From positions 189,424 to 253,423 of the forward strand of contig NW_019775641.1 of assembly GCF_001039355.2 (NCBI RefSeq): a DNA stretch of 64,000 bases, written 5' to 3'. Under the pieces are notes generated by a model that had not been told where the DNA came from, searched no databases, and worked only from the letters and a program-made list of their open reading frames with translations. Positions 50,168 to 63,262 of the stretch are shown here, in pieces; within the stretch, counting starts at the first letter, position 1, and every line of letters begins with the position of its first letter. The translations under genes were made by a program, and so were the position numbers. The DNA is from Lingula anatina (lineage: Eukaryota > Brachiopoda > Lingulata > Lingulida > Lingulidae).

Positions 50168-52231
50168 TAATGTTAGCATTGCTGCACCTTTTTCTGTGCA
50201 TGCTGTACAAGATGTAACACTGCCAGTTATGAATCATAGATTTATCAGTGAGGTTTTCATAAAGCGAAAAACAAACAAGAACTTTCAATATCGTTTTGTA
50301 ATGTATCTTTGACATGAACATAAGATTTCATCATATTCCTCTCAGATGACATGATGAAAAAAGTTAATACTGAATTTTAATTATGAATTTTTAAAATTAT
50401 ATAACTTCATAGTGATGAGGAAATCTATTACAACTAAGCAAAGTTATCTGCTAAGTAAACAGAAAACATTTGCTTGCAGAAAAAAAAGTCTTTTCACAAT
50501 GGTTTATGTGCATATATTGGTGAAAAGTAATATGTGAAACAAATTGCTGGATGTTCTTGTAACAACTGGTTGTGATTAATTCGTTATTTAAACATATCAT
50601 GGAGAGAAGTGAAAGCTAAATGCCATTACATTCCTTTAAGCATAATCCGCCCACTGTAATGCCACTTTGTGTACTCGACTATGTGATTTATAATGACCAG
50701 ACTTCTTTGATATTGCTATTTATTTGTTTATACATATCATATTGATTAAATTAGGATATTATACATATAATGTCGCAAAGTCATGCTAAAAACTTTGTAA
50801 CTGTAGCATTATTATTACGTATTTCTCGTGTATTTTGTTTTTCTGTTCTATTTTCTGTGTACTTTTGTTCATTTTGCGTTATCTATGCATGTGCCAGTTA
50901 TTGGAATTTGAATAAGGTTAAATAAAAACCAGGAAAAAGTTAAAATTGTTTATTGATACTGGGAAATCCTTATATTAACTTTTATTTCTCTTTAAAAATG
51001 CTTAATTAAAAGCAACAATATCAGAGCATTTCAACAGTGAGACAAGCAACTTTGGGTACAAACATCTGTTCTTAATTCCAAGTGACATAAACATTTAAAT
51101 AATCCTTAATTTTATAATAATATTATAATTCTATGATGATATAATGGTATCCAGGTTTCATGAAAAAAAATTACTTTCTACCAAAATAGTGTCTCAAAAA
51201 AGTCATTAATAGAAATGATCCAACCTGCAGTTCATCTCTTTTCCACTTATAACTAGGCAGCAGCCTAATTCACAGAGCCACACAGCGATGCAGATGCATG
51301 GTGCATTATTTTTTCATAACATGTACAGTATTTAGAATATCTGAAATCCATTCTTCTTTAAATTCTTTACTTAATCTCCTAGAACTTGTACAAAACCAAG
51401 AATAATCCTTGAGTCTTGTAGAGTAAAACTTACAAGGGCTGCGATTAATTAATTATTATTATTATTATTATTTATTTATTTATTTTTATTTTTTGTCTGT
51501 GTTTATGTATACATCCATTTTATCACCTTTACGAGTTCTCTTACATATCCAATGATTATTTTTTTAAAAAGTTTCATAAAATAAAATATAAATAAATTAA
51601 AACAGACACAGTCAACCAAAAGTTAACACGTGAAGTCATTTAGAAGGCATTTGATATATTAAGAGGGAATGATCGATCGTCGAAAACAATTAATAGTCAC
51701 ATAACATATTATTTATTTGAAAATAAATAACTCGAAAAAAATATAATGAAGTTTTTTTAGCTCGAAGAGGATAAGTAAGTAAGTAACATATTATTTATTC
51801 ATAATTAACTAATTTTATGTACGAGCTAACCAAAAGACTTGCGAAAATTTGATTCGAACGTCAACGAAGTGCACGTGTGAAACAGAGAACGATCAACTTC
51901 CGCACTAGCAATGACCTAGTTAGAGAGTTTACTAGGTCATTGTACTGGGAGTGTGCCTTCCGCACGATGTCAACAATGTGTAAAATGTGTTTTACTACAG
52001 CTTGGATTTAGCTTTCTTCAGTATATGTGGTTGCAGTTTTTTGTTGCTCTATAACAGTGATACATATTATAACATTTTTAAAAGGCAATTAGCTAAAGAA
52101 AAAGGTCGCGAGTATCTGAAGACTGAAGCCTGAAGGCTCAACAAAAATATAAGTTACTAGTAGTACTATACGGATGTGCATGTACCGATACATGTAGTCA
52201 TACTACTACCGCTAGGTCCTTAAAGCCCACT
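50168..52231 (+). repeat. Second copy of SSX2IP 3' flank and P450 upstream region
   Basis: It follows 45961-48072 closely, with substitutions, small indels and absence of the 87-bp insertion. No additional gene is recognised. Confidence 0.85.
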
Positions 52232-55200
52232 ATGTTTCCAGAGCCAGACGTTATCACAGTGACGGTATACATTCTTTCCATACTGCTGGGACTGGTTTTG
52301 TACCGGTTTATGGTATGGTATATGCAGATCCTGGTCAAGGTTGCTTTTATTGACCAATTCCCTGGACCTCCTAAACATTGGTTGTGGGGCAATTTGCATC
52401 AGGTAACTTTAGGCCAAATGTTTGTGTGCATGTTCTTTAAATGACTTTATATTCAACAAAATACTATAGCCTGCAATCGGCATCTTCACACTCATTCCTA
52501 GGACCCAAATACAGTAGACAAGTTGAGTACGTGGACCCTACATGTAGATACTGTAATTCTTAACCAAACAAATTCCCCAAACTACAAAGTAGTACTTATT
52601 TATTCATTCATTAATTATAAATTCCATTCCAGCATCCAGGCATGAATGATGCCTGTTTGAAGTGGATACTGCAGCTGACAGAACAACACAAGACTGCCTT
52701 TCGTTATTGGTTTGGCCCCTTTAAAGCGTGTGTGGCTGTGGTCCACCCAGACACTGTCAAAGTAATACTGAACACCACCGAGCCCAAGACTTCCTTGGGA
52801 GGATATAACCTTATGCAGGACTGGCTAGGTATGGCATTGTATTAGCTGAAGAACTGTAGAGTACATTGAGACTTTTCAACCCAGAATTATTGAATACCAC
52901 TGGTACATGTAGTATATATATATAGCTTTTCTCCCCTAATAAGTTATAAAAAAAGTTTTTTCTACATTTACATGTAGAATCTTTTAGTTACACACACACA
53001 TACCCCCCCCCCCCCACACACACACACAAAAAAAAGAAAGTAATTCATTTTGTATTGTTTGTGATAATTTTTAATAAATTTATTTGACTCTTATTGTTTG
53101 CTATTGTTGGATCTTATTATGAATTAATATAATTGTTTGTTTTCGAAGGAAATGGCCTCCTGCTTAGTAAAGGAGAACTGTGGCATCGTAATCGCAAGTT
53201 GATTTCTCCTGGTTTTCACTTTGATGTACTTAAGCCATATGTTAACATTTACAACAGAACAGTAGAAGTTTTTATGGTAAGTTCTTGAGATGTGAGTGTA
53301 AAAGATGCTTTATTTGCACAGAAATGTCTTTAACTTCTATGAACATGATGTCCAAACACAGTGATCTTTTTCAGTCGCAAAAGTGATTGACTCCAGCTCA
53401 AAAAATTGAAAAAATTAAAAATTACTTCGGTAAAAAAAAGAAATCTGGCTAGAACTAAATATATTGAAGAGCAATTAATTTATAAACCTGGGTGCTCTGT
53501 TTAATTCACATGTACATAAATTGTTTGATATTTAATTATCTTTTGTTTATAATTTCATTTCATTGTATCAGGGGAAAATGTCAGCAGCTGCCAGTCTAGG
53601 TACCAGTTTTGAAGTGTCGTCACCTTTAGGACTGTGCACCCTGGACACCATGTTACAGTGTGCTTTTTCTGTTCAAGAAAAAATTCAGGAGCAAGGGTAA
53701 TTGTTTCTGCACTAAAAAAATCTTATTCCCAAGCACACTGCACACAGCAAATGCTGTCTCAAATCAGTAAAAAGGCATACAGAACCTAAGTTGATAATCC
53801 CAGAGATTTCACAAATTCACCCTTTGTTACCTAGGTGTTCTCTATCCAAAACTGTCAAGAAAATTATGATCTATAAACATGTTTAGTTTTTAAGTACTAA
53901 GGGTACTTGTATATTATATAGTTGTTAACAACTAACGGACAAAAATGGAGGAGAGCCATATGTGGGAAAAGGTCCAACTCTGTTCATGCAGGACTGAAGA
54001 CCTGAAAAACCGATGATGATGATGATTAACCTCTCTACCAGTGGATAAAATTCACATTTCTCTCACTTTTCTTTCAGTGACTCTCATCCTTTCAGTAAAG
54101 CCACTGCTATGTTATGCAGACTAGTATTAGATAGAGCATTGTAAGTTATACTTGGATAATCATCATGTATTCAAGTGTCTTCCTTGACTTTTTTAAATGC
54201 TTAATTTTGAAATAAAGCCAAAAAAAAAATTTTTTTTTTTTTTTGCAATTAAACATTAAAGCAAAAGAAATTTAAGAATTTGATTAAGCCTTTTGACTAT
54301 TTCTTTGTGTACATCAAGCCAGCAACTTTTGTTTGCCACTTAACATAAACTAAAGGGAAATTAAGAAAATGGTGAAGCCCTTTGACTATATATGCTAGAT
54401 AATACACTTTTTTCCCAGGAAACCTTACCTGTTCAATGATTTTATCTATTCACTAACCAAAAAAGGAAGAGAGTGGAAAAGAAACTGTCAGTTTGTCCAT
54501 AAGTTTGCAGACCATGTGATCCAGGAGAGAAAACAGTTATTGGTATGTGTAAAGTGACTGATGATAGTAATAATCTTTTGTTCATTTTCTATTTCTATTT
54601 ATTTTCTATTACTTTTTTATTTCCTTTCATTTTAATTATGATTGTTGATTTCAGAACATTTCGTAAATATTTTAATTTAATTTAATGTTTTAACATTGCA
54701 CTATTTATTAAAAAAGGAGCTGTGTTTTATTTTGTTTTTATGACATTGTCATCTGTTGTTTACAGAAGTTAAATGTTGTTTTTATTTCATGTGTTTTGTT
54801 TTTAGAAGCAAGATTCCAGTATTTTAAGCAATAAAAAGCATCTAGATCTCCTGGACATATTACTTGGTGCCAGAGATGAGAATGGTGAAGGGATGACTGA
54901 CAAGGAGATTAGGGATGAAGCAAGCACATTCCTTTTTGCAGGTTTGTCAGTTTAACTTAAAAGAGCACAAAATGTTTATGCATTGTATATGTATATTGTA
55001 TATGTATTTTATGTATTACAAACAATTGGTTTCCTTATATACTGTATGTAAGTATTGGTAACACCTGAAAGGTCTTACTTATAGATCATAATCTTTTAAT
55101 CTACATCCTTTTGTCCATTATCCTGGGTATCTTTGCTTGTTTTGTTTCTTAACTTTTGTGAAATGAATTTATATTTTAGTTAATATGTTTTCATCTTCAG

Positions 55201-56066
55201 GTCATGATACCAGTTCTAATGCCATTTCTTGGACGTTGTATTCTCTGGCCAAACACCCTGTGTATCAAGATAAAATCAGAGATGAAGTTGATGAAATACT
55301 TCATGGGAGAACAAAGGATGATATATTGTGGTGTGTAAAAAATAACATGATGAACAGAAATCAATTGGAGTGCAGGGTTTGAAATACGACAAACAAAAAA
55401 AGAAAGTTTGAAACATGATTTTCAGGTTCTTAGAGATAATGAATCAATGATTTAAAGCTACATGTATTGAACAGATATCATTTTTCCATACTGTCTTTGT
55501 GTGATTTGCTGCATTTACAACTTATCATCCAAAATGTTTGTTTTAAAAACTCTTACTCTGAGACAAGAAGGAACTGCTAAAATCACAGTTAGTAGACTTG
55601 GAACATAATCCATTCTGTGATTGAGATATTCATGATGTTTCCCAGATTTTCTTTATGCAAAATTTAGTAACCATCAAAACACATTTAATTCAGATCACTT
55701 CTGTCTTTTCTATCAAGGCAGGACCTGCCAAAGCTGGAATACCTCACACTAGTACTAAAGGAATCTCTACGCATGCATAGCCCTGCAGTGAACATAGCCA
55801 GAGAGACTACCCAGGAGTGGGAGATAGATGGACTGAAGGTCCCCCCAGGGATTTGTATTGACATCTGGCCATGGGCAGTCCACCATAACCCACATGTATG
55901 GGATAATCATATGGTAAGTGTGTGTGTGTCCTGAAAATTGAACAAAGTACATAAACTACAAACAAATTATTTTTAACTTACTGTAAACAACAAATGACAT
56001 CTTGAAAACAAAATATTAGTTTATATGCTGACATGTTTTTCAACATGTCTCATGTGAATGACGAGA

Positions 56067-56111
<45 letters not shown>

Positions 56112-57365
56112 AATTTAACTTCACTAACTATTTACCAAATGTGGCATACTGGAAAGCTTACTGTTCTGTCCACTCTGTTACATGCTTTTGTAATTTTTAC
56201 TTAGGAATTCCAACCTGAAAGATTTTTACCTGAAAATATGGAACACATGGACCCCTTTGCATACATTCCATTTTCTGCAGGTCCAAGGTAAACAGTTTAT
56301 TTGGGTATAAGATAAGACTGCATTCCCACAGATTTTTAGATCGATCTATCCCTGTGGGGAGTCTCACTAGATTGCTGCCGGCTTAGCTGGCTTAAATGTC
56401 TGTCCTGCCTGCTAAAAGCTGTAAGGGGTAATTACCTTTCTTGCACGCTCGGCTGACAGAAATTTAGCGTGAACCCCCAGGGAGTTAGGTTGATCCAGAT
56501 GGATCGATCGAAATCTGTGGGAATGCAGTCTTGGGCATCTTTGCAATTTTTCTATAAAAAAGGTGATGTTTTAAGTTACTGTATGTTAAGATATGGTATA
56601 TTTTTGACAAGCAATCGGCATTTGATAAAATAGGAGTTATTAATAAAGTAAACTTTGAGGAAACTATCAGCTTGTCATTTCTATGACTCTGCCAACTTGT
56701 GTCTGCATTAGGAAGTTTTGAATTGCCGCTGTAAACTACAAGGCAAGAGCTCAGTATCTGACATTGATGCAGGCTTTGTCATTGTTTTGTTTGACTACTA
56801 TGATTGCAAGCTTGTCCAAAAAACCTTCAATGAAAAGAAGCCTGTAGATTCTACAAATTTAAAATATTTATCCATTGTAACACAGGAATTGCATTGGGAA
56901 GCACTTTGCTATGAATGAACTAAAAGTAATGGTGGCAAGAATAATACACAGGTAAGTTATTTGTGGATCACTTTCATATTTGAAACTATGGCATCATTGC
57001 ATACTGTGTACTGTGTTAAAAAACTATATTCAAGAGGTTTATTTATACCCATGTGTAAATTTAGTTATTGTAAATCAGATTGCTTGATCAGTAGGAGGGT
57101 GTGGTTTCTTTCACAGATTCAAACATACGTTTGATGGTTCACTATCAAGTTTCTAATTCTTTACCATAATCAACTTCTTGAATAAGAATAAGAGCTCTAC
57201 TGATTAAATAGGGTACATAGTTAGTAGATATAATTTCAATTTTTGTTTCTATATCTTAGATTTCATTTGGAGTTGGACCCAGACCATGACTACACTTACC
57301 AACCAGATGCTGTCTTGAGAGCAAAGCATGGCATTAAACTGTTTGTGAAAGAGAGGAAAACATAG
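52232..57365 (+). CDS. Cytochrome P450, CYP4 family (CYP4F/CYP4V-like), complete
   Basis: A microsomal heme monooxygenase; CYP4 enzymes typically omega-hydroxylate fatty acids and eicosanoids, but the substrate here is unknown. Twelve exons: 52232-52402, 52633-52828, 53149-53276, 53572-53696, 54078-54140, 54419-54542, 54806-54941, 55201-55330, 55718-55913, 56205-56287, 56886-56951 and 57260-57365. They total 1524 nt, 507 residues, normal for CYP4. Seen in order: N-terminal membrane anchor (VYILSILLGLVLYRFMVWY), proline-rich hinge (FPGPPKH), C-helix WHRNRKLISPGFHF, I-helix FAGHDTSSNA, K-helix ESLR, and heme loop FSAGPRNCIG, whose Cys ligates iron (joined across 56287/56886). Ala replaces the Glu that links heme covalently in many CYP4s. 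Orthology to one subfamily is not claimed. Confidence 0.93.
56069..56109. repeat. (GA)n microsatellite
   Basis: About 20 GA units in a P450 intron. The third-copy equivalent at 59094-59126 is shorter. Confidence 0.95.
56314..56532. mobile_element. MITE with about 25-bp terminal inverted repeats in a P450 intron
   Basis: The left end AAGACTGCATTCCCACAGAT is the exact reverse complement of the right end, and both continue into GATCGATC. Length is 219 bases, non-coding. The same insertion is at 59331-59549 in the other copy, so it predates the split of the two sequences. Confidence 0.75.
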
Positions 57366-57835
57366 TGAGTCTTCTTTTTGGTGCTGATTGACCATTGTGA
57401 TTTATCAAGTACTATCCGTCAAGGACAATGGTATGTTCTCGTCTACATATTACATAAAAAAGAAAGATTAAAGGCACTGACTGGTGGATGTATGTTTACA
57501 GACAGATATTGACCTACACAGGAATACTATTTATTACTTTCCTGACCAGTGTAAACTCCTAATCATAATGATGAAAAAGAGTGTTAAACAGAAGCAGGCT
57601 GGCAGTTGGCAATATTTGTTGCAAGAAACTATTTGTGTTTTGGTACATAAATAATAAGTAAATAACATGTAAATTTCCCAAAGAATTGGGAAAGGTGGTT
57701 TAGCANGTTTCCTTTAATTATGACATTGCACTATTTATTAAAAAAGGAGCTGTGTTATATTTTGTTTTTATGACATTGTCATCTGTTGTTTACAGAAGTT
57801 TAATGTTGTTTTTATTTCATGTGTTTTGTTTTTAG

Positions 57836-59090
57836 AAGCAAGATTCCAGTATTTTAAGCAATAAAAAGCATCTAGATCTCCTGGACATATTACTTGGTGC
57901 CAGAGATGAGAATGGTGAAGGGATGACTGACAAGGAGATTAGGGATGAAGCAAGCACATTCCTTTTTGCAGGTTTGTCAGTTTAACTTAAAAGAGCACAA
58001 AATGTTTATGCATTGTATATGTATATTGTATATGTATTTTATGTATTACGAACAATTGGTTTCCTTATATACTGTATGTAAGTATTGGTAACACCTGAAA
58101 GGTCTTACTTATAGATCATTATCTGTTAATCTACATCCTTTTGTCCATTATCCTGGGTATCTTTGCTTGTTTTGTTTCTTAACTTCTGTGAAATGAATTG
58201 ATATTTTAGTTAATATGTTTTCATCTTCAGGTCATGATACCAGTTCTAATGCCATTTCTTGGACGTTGTATTCTCTGGCCAAACACCCTGTGTATCAAGA
58301 TAAAATCAGAGATGAAGTTGATGAAATACTTCATGGGAGAACAAAGGATGATATATTGTGGTGTGTAAAAAATAACATGATGAACAGAAATCAATTGGAG
58401 TGCAGGGTTTGAAATATGACAAAAAAAATAAAGTTTGAAACATGATGTTCAGGTTAATTCTTAGAGATAATGAGTCAATGATTTAAAACTACATGTATTG
58501 AACAGATATCATTTTTCCATACTGTCTTTGTGTGATTTGCTGCATTTACAACTTATCATCAGAAATGTTTGTTTTAAAAACTCTTACTCTGAGACAAGAA
58601 GGAACTACTAAAATCACAGCTAGTAGACTTGGAACATAATCCATTCTGTGATTGAGATATTCGTGTTGTTTCCCAGATTTTTTTTATGCAAAATTTAGTA
58701 ACCATCAAAACACATTTAATTCAGATCACTTCTGTCTTTTCCATTAAGGCAGGACCTGCCAAAGCTGGAATACCTCGCACTGGTACTAAAGGAATCTCTA
58801 CGCATGCATAGCCCTGCAGTGAACATAGCCAGAGAGACTACCCAGGAGTGGGAGATAGATGGACTGAAGGTCCCCCCAGGGGTTTGTATTGACATCTGGC
58901 CATGGGCAGTCCACCATAACCCACATGTATGGGATAATCATATGGTAAGTGTGTGTGTGTGTGTCCTGAAAATTGAACAAAATACATAAACTACAAACAA
59001 TTTTTAACTTACTGTAAACAACAAATGACATCTTGAAAACAAAATATTAGTTTATATGCTGATATGTTTTTCAACATGTCTCATGTGAAT

Positions 59091-59128
<38 letters not shown>

Positions 59129-60384
59129 AATTTAACTTCACTAACTATTTACCAAATGTGGCATACTGGAAAGCTTACTGTTCTGTCCACTCTGTTACAT
59201 GCTTTTGTAATTTTTACCTAGGAATTCCAACCTGAAAGATTTTTACCTGAAAATATGGAACACATGGACCCCTTTGCATACATTCCATTTTCTGCAGGTC
59301 CAAGGTAAACAGTTTATTTGGGTATAAGATGAGACTGCATTCCCACAGATTTTTAGATCGATCTATCCCTGTGGGGAGTCTCACTAGATTGCTGTCGGCT
59401 TAGCTGGCTTAAATGTCTGTCCTGCCTGCTAAAAGCTGTAAGGGGTAATTACCTTTCTTGCATGCTCGGCTGACAGAAATTTAGCGTGAACCCCCAGGGA
59501 GTTAGGTCGATCCAGATGGATCGATCTAAATCTGTGGGAATGCAGTCTTGGGCATCTTTGCAATTTTTCTATAAAAAAGGTGATGTTTTAAGTTACTGTA
59601 ATGTTAAGTTATGGTATATTTTTGACAAACAATCGGCATTTGATAAAATAGGAGTTATTAATAAAGTAAACTTTGAGGAAACTATCGGCTTGTCATTTCT
59701 ATGACTCTGCCAACTTGTGTCTACATTAGGAAGTTTTGAATTGCCGCTGTAAACTACAAGGCAAGAGCTCAGTATCTGACATTGATGCAGGCTTTGTCAT
59801 TGTTTTGTTTGACTACTATGATTGCAAGCTCGTCCAAAAAACCTTCAATGAAAAGAAGCCTGTAGATTCTACAAATTTAAAATATTTATCCATTGTAACA
59901 CAGGAATTGCATTGGGAAGCACTTTGCTATGAATGAACTAAAAGTAATGGTGGCAAGAATAATACACAGGTAAGTTATTTGTGGATCACTTTCATATTTG
60001 AAACTATGGCATCATTGCATACTGTGTACTGTGTTAAAAAAAAACTATATTCAAAAGAGGTTTATTTATACCCATGTGTAAATTTAGTTATTGTAAATCA
60101 GATTGCTTGATCAGTAGGAGGTCGTGGTTTCTTTCACAGATTCAATCATACATTCGATGGTTCACTATCAAGTTTCTAATTCTTTACCATAATCAACTTC
60201 TTGAATAAGAATAAGAGCTCTACTGATTAAATAGGGTACATAGTAGATATAATTTCAATTTTTGTTTCTATATCTTAGATTTCATTTGGAGTTGGACCCA
60301 GACCATGACTACACTTACCAACCAGATGCTGTCTTGAGAACAAAGCATGGCATTAAACTGTTTGTGAAAGAGAGGAAAACATAG
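57836..60384 (+). CDS. CYP4-family P450, second copy of exons 7-12 (probable allele)
   Basis: Exons 57836-57971, 58231-58360, 58749-58944, 59222-59304, 59904-59969 and 60279-60384 repeat the last six exons of the gene at 52232-57365, including the I-helix GHDTS, ESLR and the heme loop. Introns match at close to allelic identity. Exons 1-6 are missing and the copy starts right after the N at 57706 within intron 6. It is best read as the other haplotype at a contig join, not a tandem gene. Confidence 0.85.
59331..59549. mobile_element. Second copy of the P450-intron MITE
   Basis: Same element and position as 56314-56532, with a few substitutions, including one in the left terminal repeat. Confidence 0.75.
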
Positions 60385-63262
60385 TGAGTCTTCTTTTTGG
60401 TGCTGAATGACCATTGTGATTTATCAAGTACTATCCGTCAAGGACAATGGTATGTTCTCGTCTACATATTACATAAAAAAGAAAGATTAAAGGCACTGAC
60501 TGGTGGATGTATGTTTACAGACAGATATTGACCTACACAGGAATACTATTTATTACTTTCCTGACCAGTGTAAACTCCTAATCATAATGATGAAAAAGAG
60601 TGTTAAACAAAAGCAGGCTGGCAGTTAGCAATATTTGTTGCAAGAAACTATTTGTGTTTTGGTACATAAATGATAAGTAAATAACATGTAAATTTCCCAA
60701 AGAATTGGGAAAGGTGGTTAAGTATTAACAAGTTTAACTCTGAAACAAATTGAACTTCAGAAAAATTAGATAGAATATGTGTACTGTGTGAAATAAATGG
60801 GGCCCTGTGTGTAAATGCCCCACAAATGACAGAAAAAAAGGGAATGTGAAATGTGAGACAAAAGATTCATGTAGTAGACAATGAACATGGTGAGATAGAG
60901 AAGAGAAGACCAAAAGGCTCCATGTAGTAAACAATGTTTAACATTATTTAAAATGTTTTGAAGTATTAATCACTGAATACACACCTCATCACTCATAACT
61001 TCCATCGTTTATGGAACATTTATTTCCAAATACACAAAAATACAAAATCTTCCTGTATCTTCATTGTGGTTATATATTTAGCAAGATTTTTACATTTTAC
61101 TGACAAAGCACAGACTTTCATTTGATTTTTTCAGCAATGGCACCCTATGTGCAAACATTAGACACCATTCCCTCAACAATACTCAATTAATTGTGACTAT
61201 TCCGTGGCTGTAATAAAAAGAGACACTTTCAGTGAGTCAATTTTCTTTAAATAAGGCAATGAGGCCAATGAAGACTTACAAGTCTGGTGATTTACTTTTT
61301 AACTTGTTTAACATTTTGAACTTAACATCATTAACATCACATGGGTCAAAAAAAAGTATAATTTGGTAGATACATTGCACATTTCTATTTATTTAACATT
61401 TTATGAGTAACAAACAGACATGACATGACTTAAGTTGTTTACATTGATAGCAAGTCCTAGAATATCATAATTTGTGCAAAATATCCTGACTTGTACAATA
61501 TGAAAAAACAAACCATAACTGATGACAAAAAAAACTTTTGTCTCGCCTGTGCATTTTTAATGAAACTAGGTATACACAAAACAGTGACACTCCTTATAAA
61601 ATTAACTTCCTCAGATAACTTGGAACAAAAACTAACATTTAGACAGACTAAAAAATACATTACAAAGTATAGTGGACAATAATACATATTAATACTGCAA
61701 TGAAAACATTTGTTCAAATGCTGAAATGGCACCAATGTATAAGTCTTACTGCTGCAAAAGTTTGGATGCATTTCTAAAAAGCTGAGATACTTTAAATTGT
61801 AAAATTATCATTATAAAATACTAAAATTAATTTGTGCAGCTGAAAACCTGTATCAGATATCATTTGCAATTAAAGATAAAAAACTTTTTTAGATAAAAAA
61901 ATGTCTCAAGCTGACATTTTCTCAGATTCTTAACAGAAAAACACATTAAAAATGAAATAGAAAGTATTTACATGATTAAAAAAACATGCACCTAATCAAC
62001 TATGAACCCAGCATGTAAGTATTGTAACACATCTTGTTTGGATCACGTGGCTAGCACGTTGCTACCACATTATACCACTTGGTACCAACTTGATGTGTCT
62101 GCTGGGAAGTACTGTTTGCATCACAAAGGTGACCAATACCCCATTCACACTACAGTTGCAAAAATGCGCATTACTATAATTCGAAATTTTTTGTGAGGAA
62201 TTCGATTCGGTATTGCGTTCACACACGCGAAGCGAAACCGAATCCCATGTTGAAAATTTCAGGTTTAACTTCCTGTTTTGAACACTCGCGCATGCGCCAC
62301 ACAGGAAAACTCAAAATACCAACAAAAATTTGTGACGGCAAATGCAACTCAAAACACATTCCAGCATTCTTGGGAAGTATAAGATCGCAAAATAAGTTTA
62401 TGTTTCCTCATGTTGTTGTGAGTGGTGACCTCCAAATACATTTGGTGCAATCGCTAAAGTAATAAACAAGTGTTCATAGATACCCGCACTTATCTGCACA
62501 CATGCGCAGTAAGATCTGTACAGGTGTCAATTCCGGTAAGTTATTCGAATCGCTTAAGAAAATCCAGCTCGCTAGCAGGATTTTGAAAATCCGCTTAACA
62601 AAAATCCTCACGCGTTCAGACTACTACAATTATTTGAATCGGGACCTAATTTGCTATTTATTTGAATAAATAACTGTAGTGTGAACGGGGTACAAATGGT
62701 TACATTACTGCTTGATGGTTACAATAATTTTTAAAAAAATACTGTATAATATCATCTAATAATGTTATTTTAAACTCTCCAACTTACTCTCAACAAAACA
62801 ACAGTTTAATTGGCAATATCACAACTAAGTCTAAGCTAGAGCTACTAAACTGATTGAGTAAAACCTTCATCTCTGTATATATATTGGAAGAAAGGCAGCT
62901 CAGGGATTTTTTATGGGCCCTGTCAGCCAAATGAAAGTATACCTTTCAAATAGTTTTAATTTAATTTTTGGGTTAAAGATAAAATTCCCCTTCAGTTTAA
63001 AAAAGATCACTCACATGATTGTATTTGCCAATGTAAGAAACTTATTCCAATTGACGTGAATGAAATTATCTCCAGAAAGGTTTTTTCTCCTCAGGCAATC
63101 TTCAGAAAGATTTCTAAAATATAGTTGGCAATTTTGGTACTCAAATAATATTTTTTTCATTGAGGTTGATTTGATTACAGCTACTGGTGCTATCATGCAG
63201 CCTCTTATAATATTCTAAAGTCAAATTATAAATATTTTCCATGAAACTTCTGTCAAACTGGA
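60385..63262. other. P450 3' region and 3' flank of the C2-domain gene
   Basis: No coding exon is recognised. AATAAA at 60792-60797 could end the P450 transcript. Much of 60950-63262 may be the 3' UTR of the minus-strand gene. A 556-bp inverted-repeat element lies at 62137-62692. Confidence 0.45.
62137..62692. mobile_element. MITE-like element with TACCCC(A/G)TTCACACTACAGTT termini
   Basis: The left end TACCCCATTCACACTACAGT and the reverse complement of the right end TACCCCGTTCACACTACAGT match at 19 of 20 positions. CAA flanks both sides (or TA if the element begins at CCCC). The interior is richer in CpG than the surroundings and contains a smaller inverted GATTCGGT repeat, but no long ORF. 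It is a non-autonomous DNA transposon; superfamily unresolved. Confidence 0.75.

Noticed and set aside
56718-56918. A 66-codon frame before the P450 heme-loop exon (also 59736-59936)
   Set aside because: It reads intron sequence and the heme exon in the wrong frame; the real exon is 56886-56951, which completes FSAGPRNCIG.
48073-60384. A tandem cluster of two or three P450 genes
   Set aside because: Only one copy has all 12 exons; the others lack complementary halves and abut single-N joins, with introns nearly identical. Unmerged alleles explain it better.
61457-61771. A 104-codon minus-strand frame downstream of the P450
   Set aside because: AT-rich low-complexity composition, no recognised motif and no splice partners; probably 3' UTR sequence.
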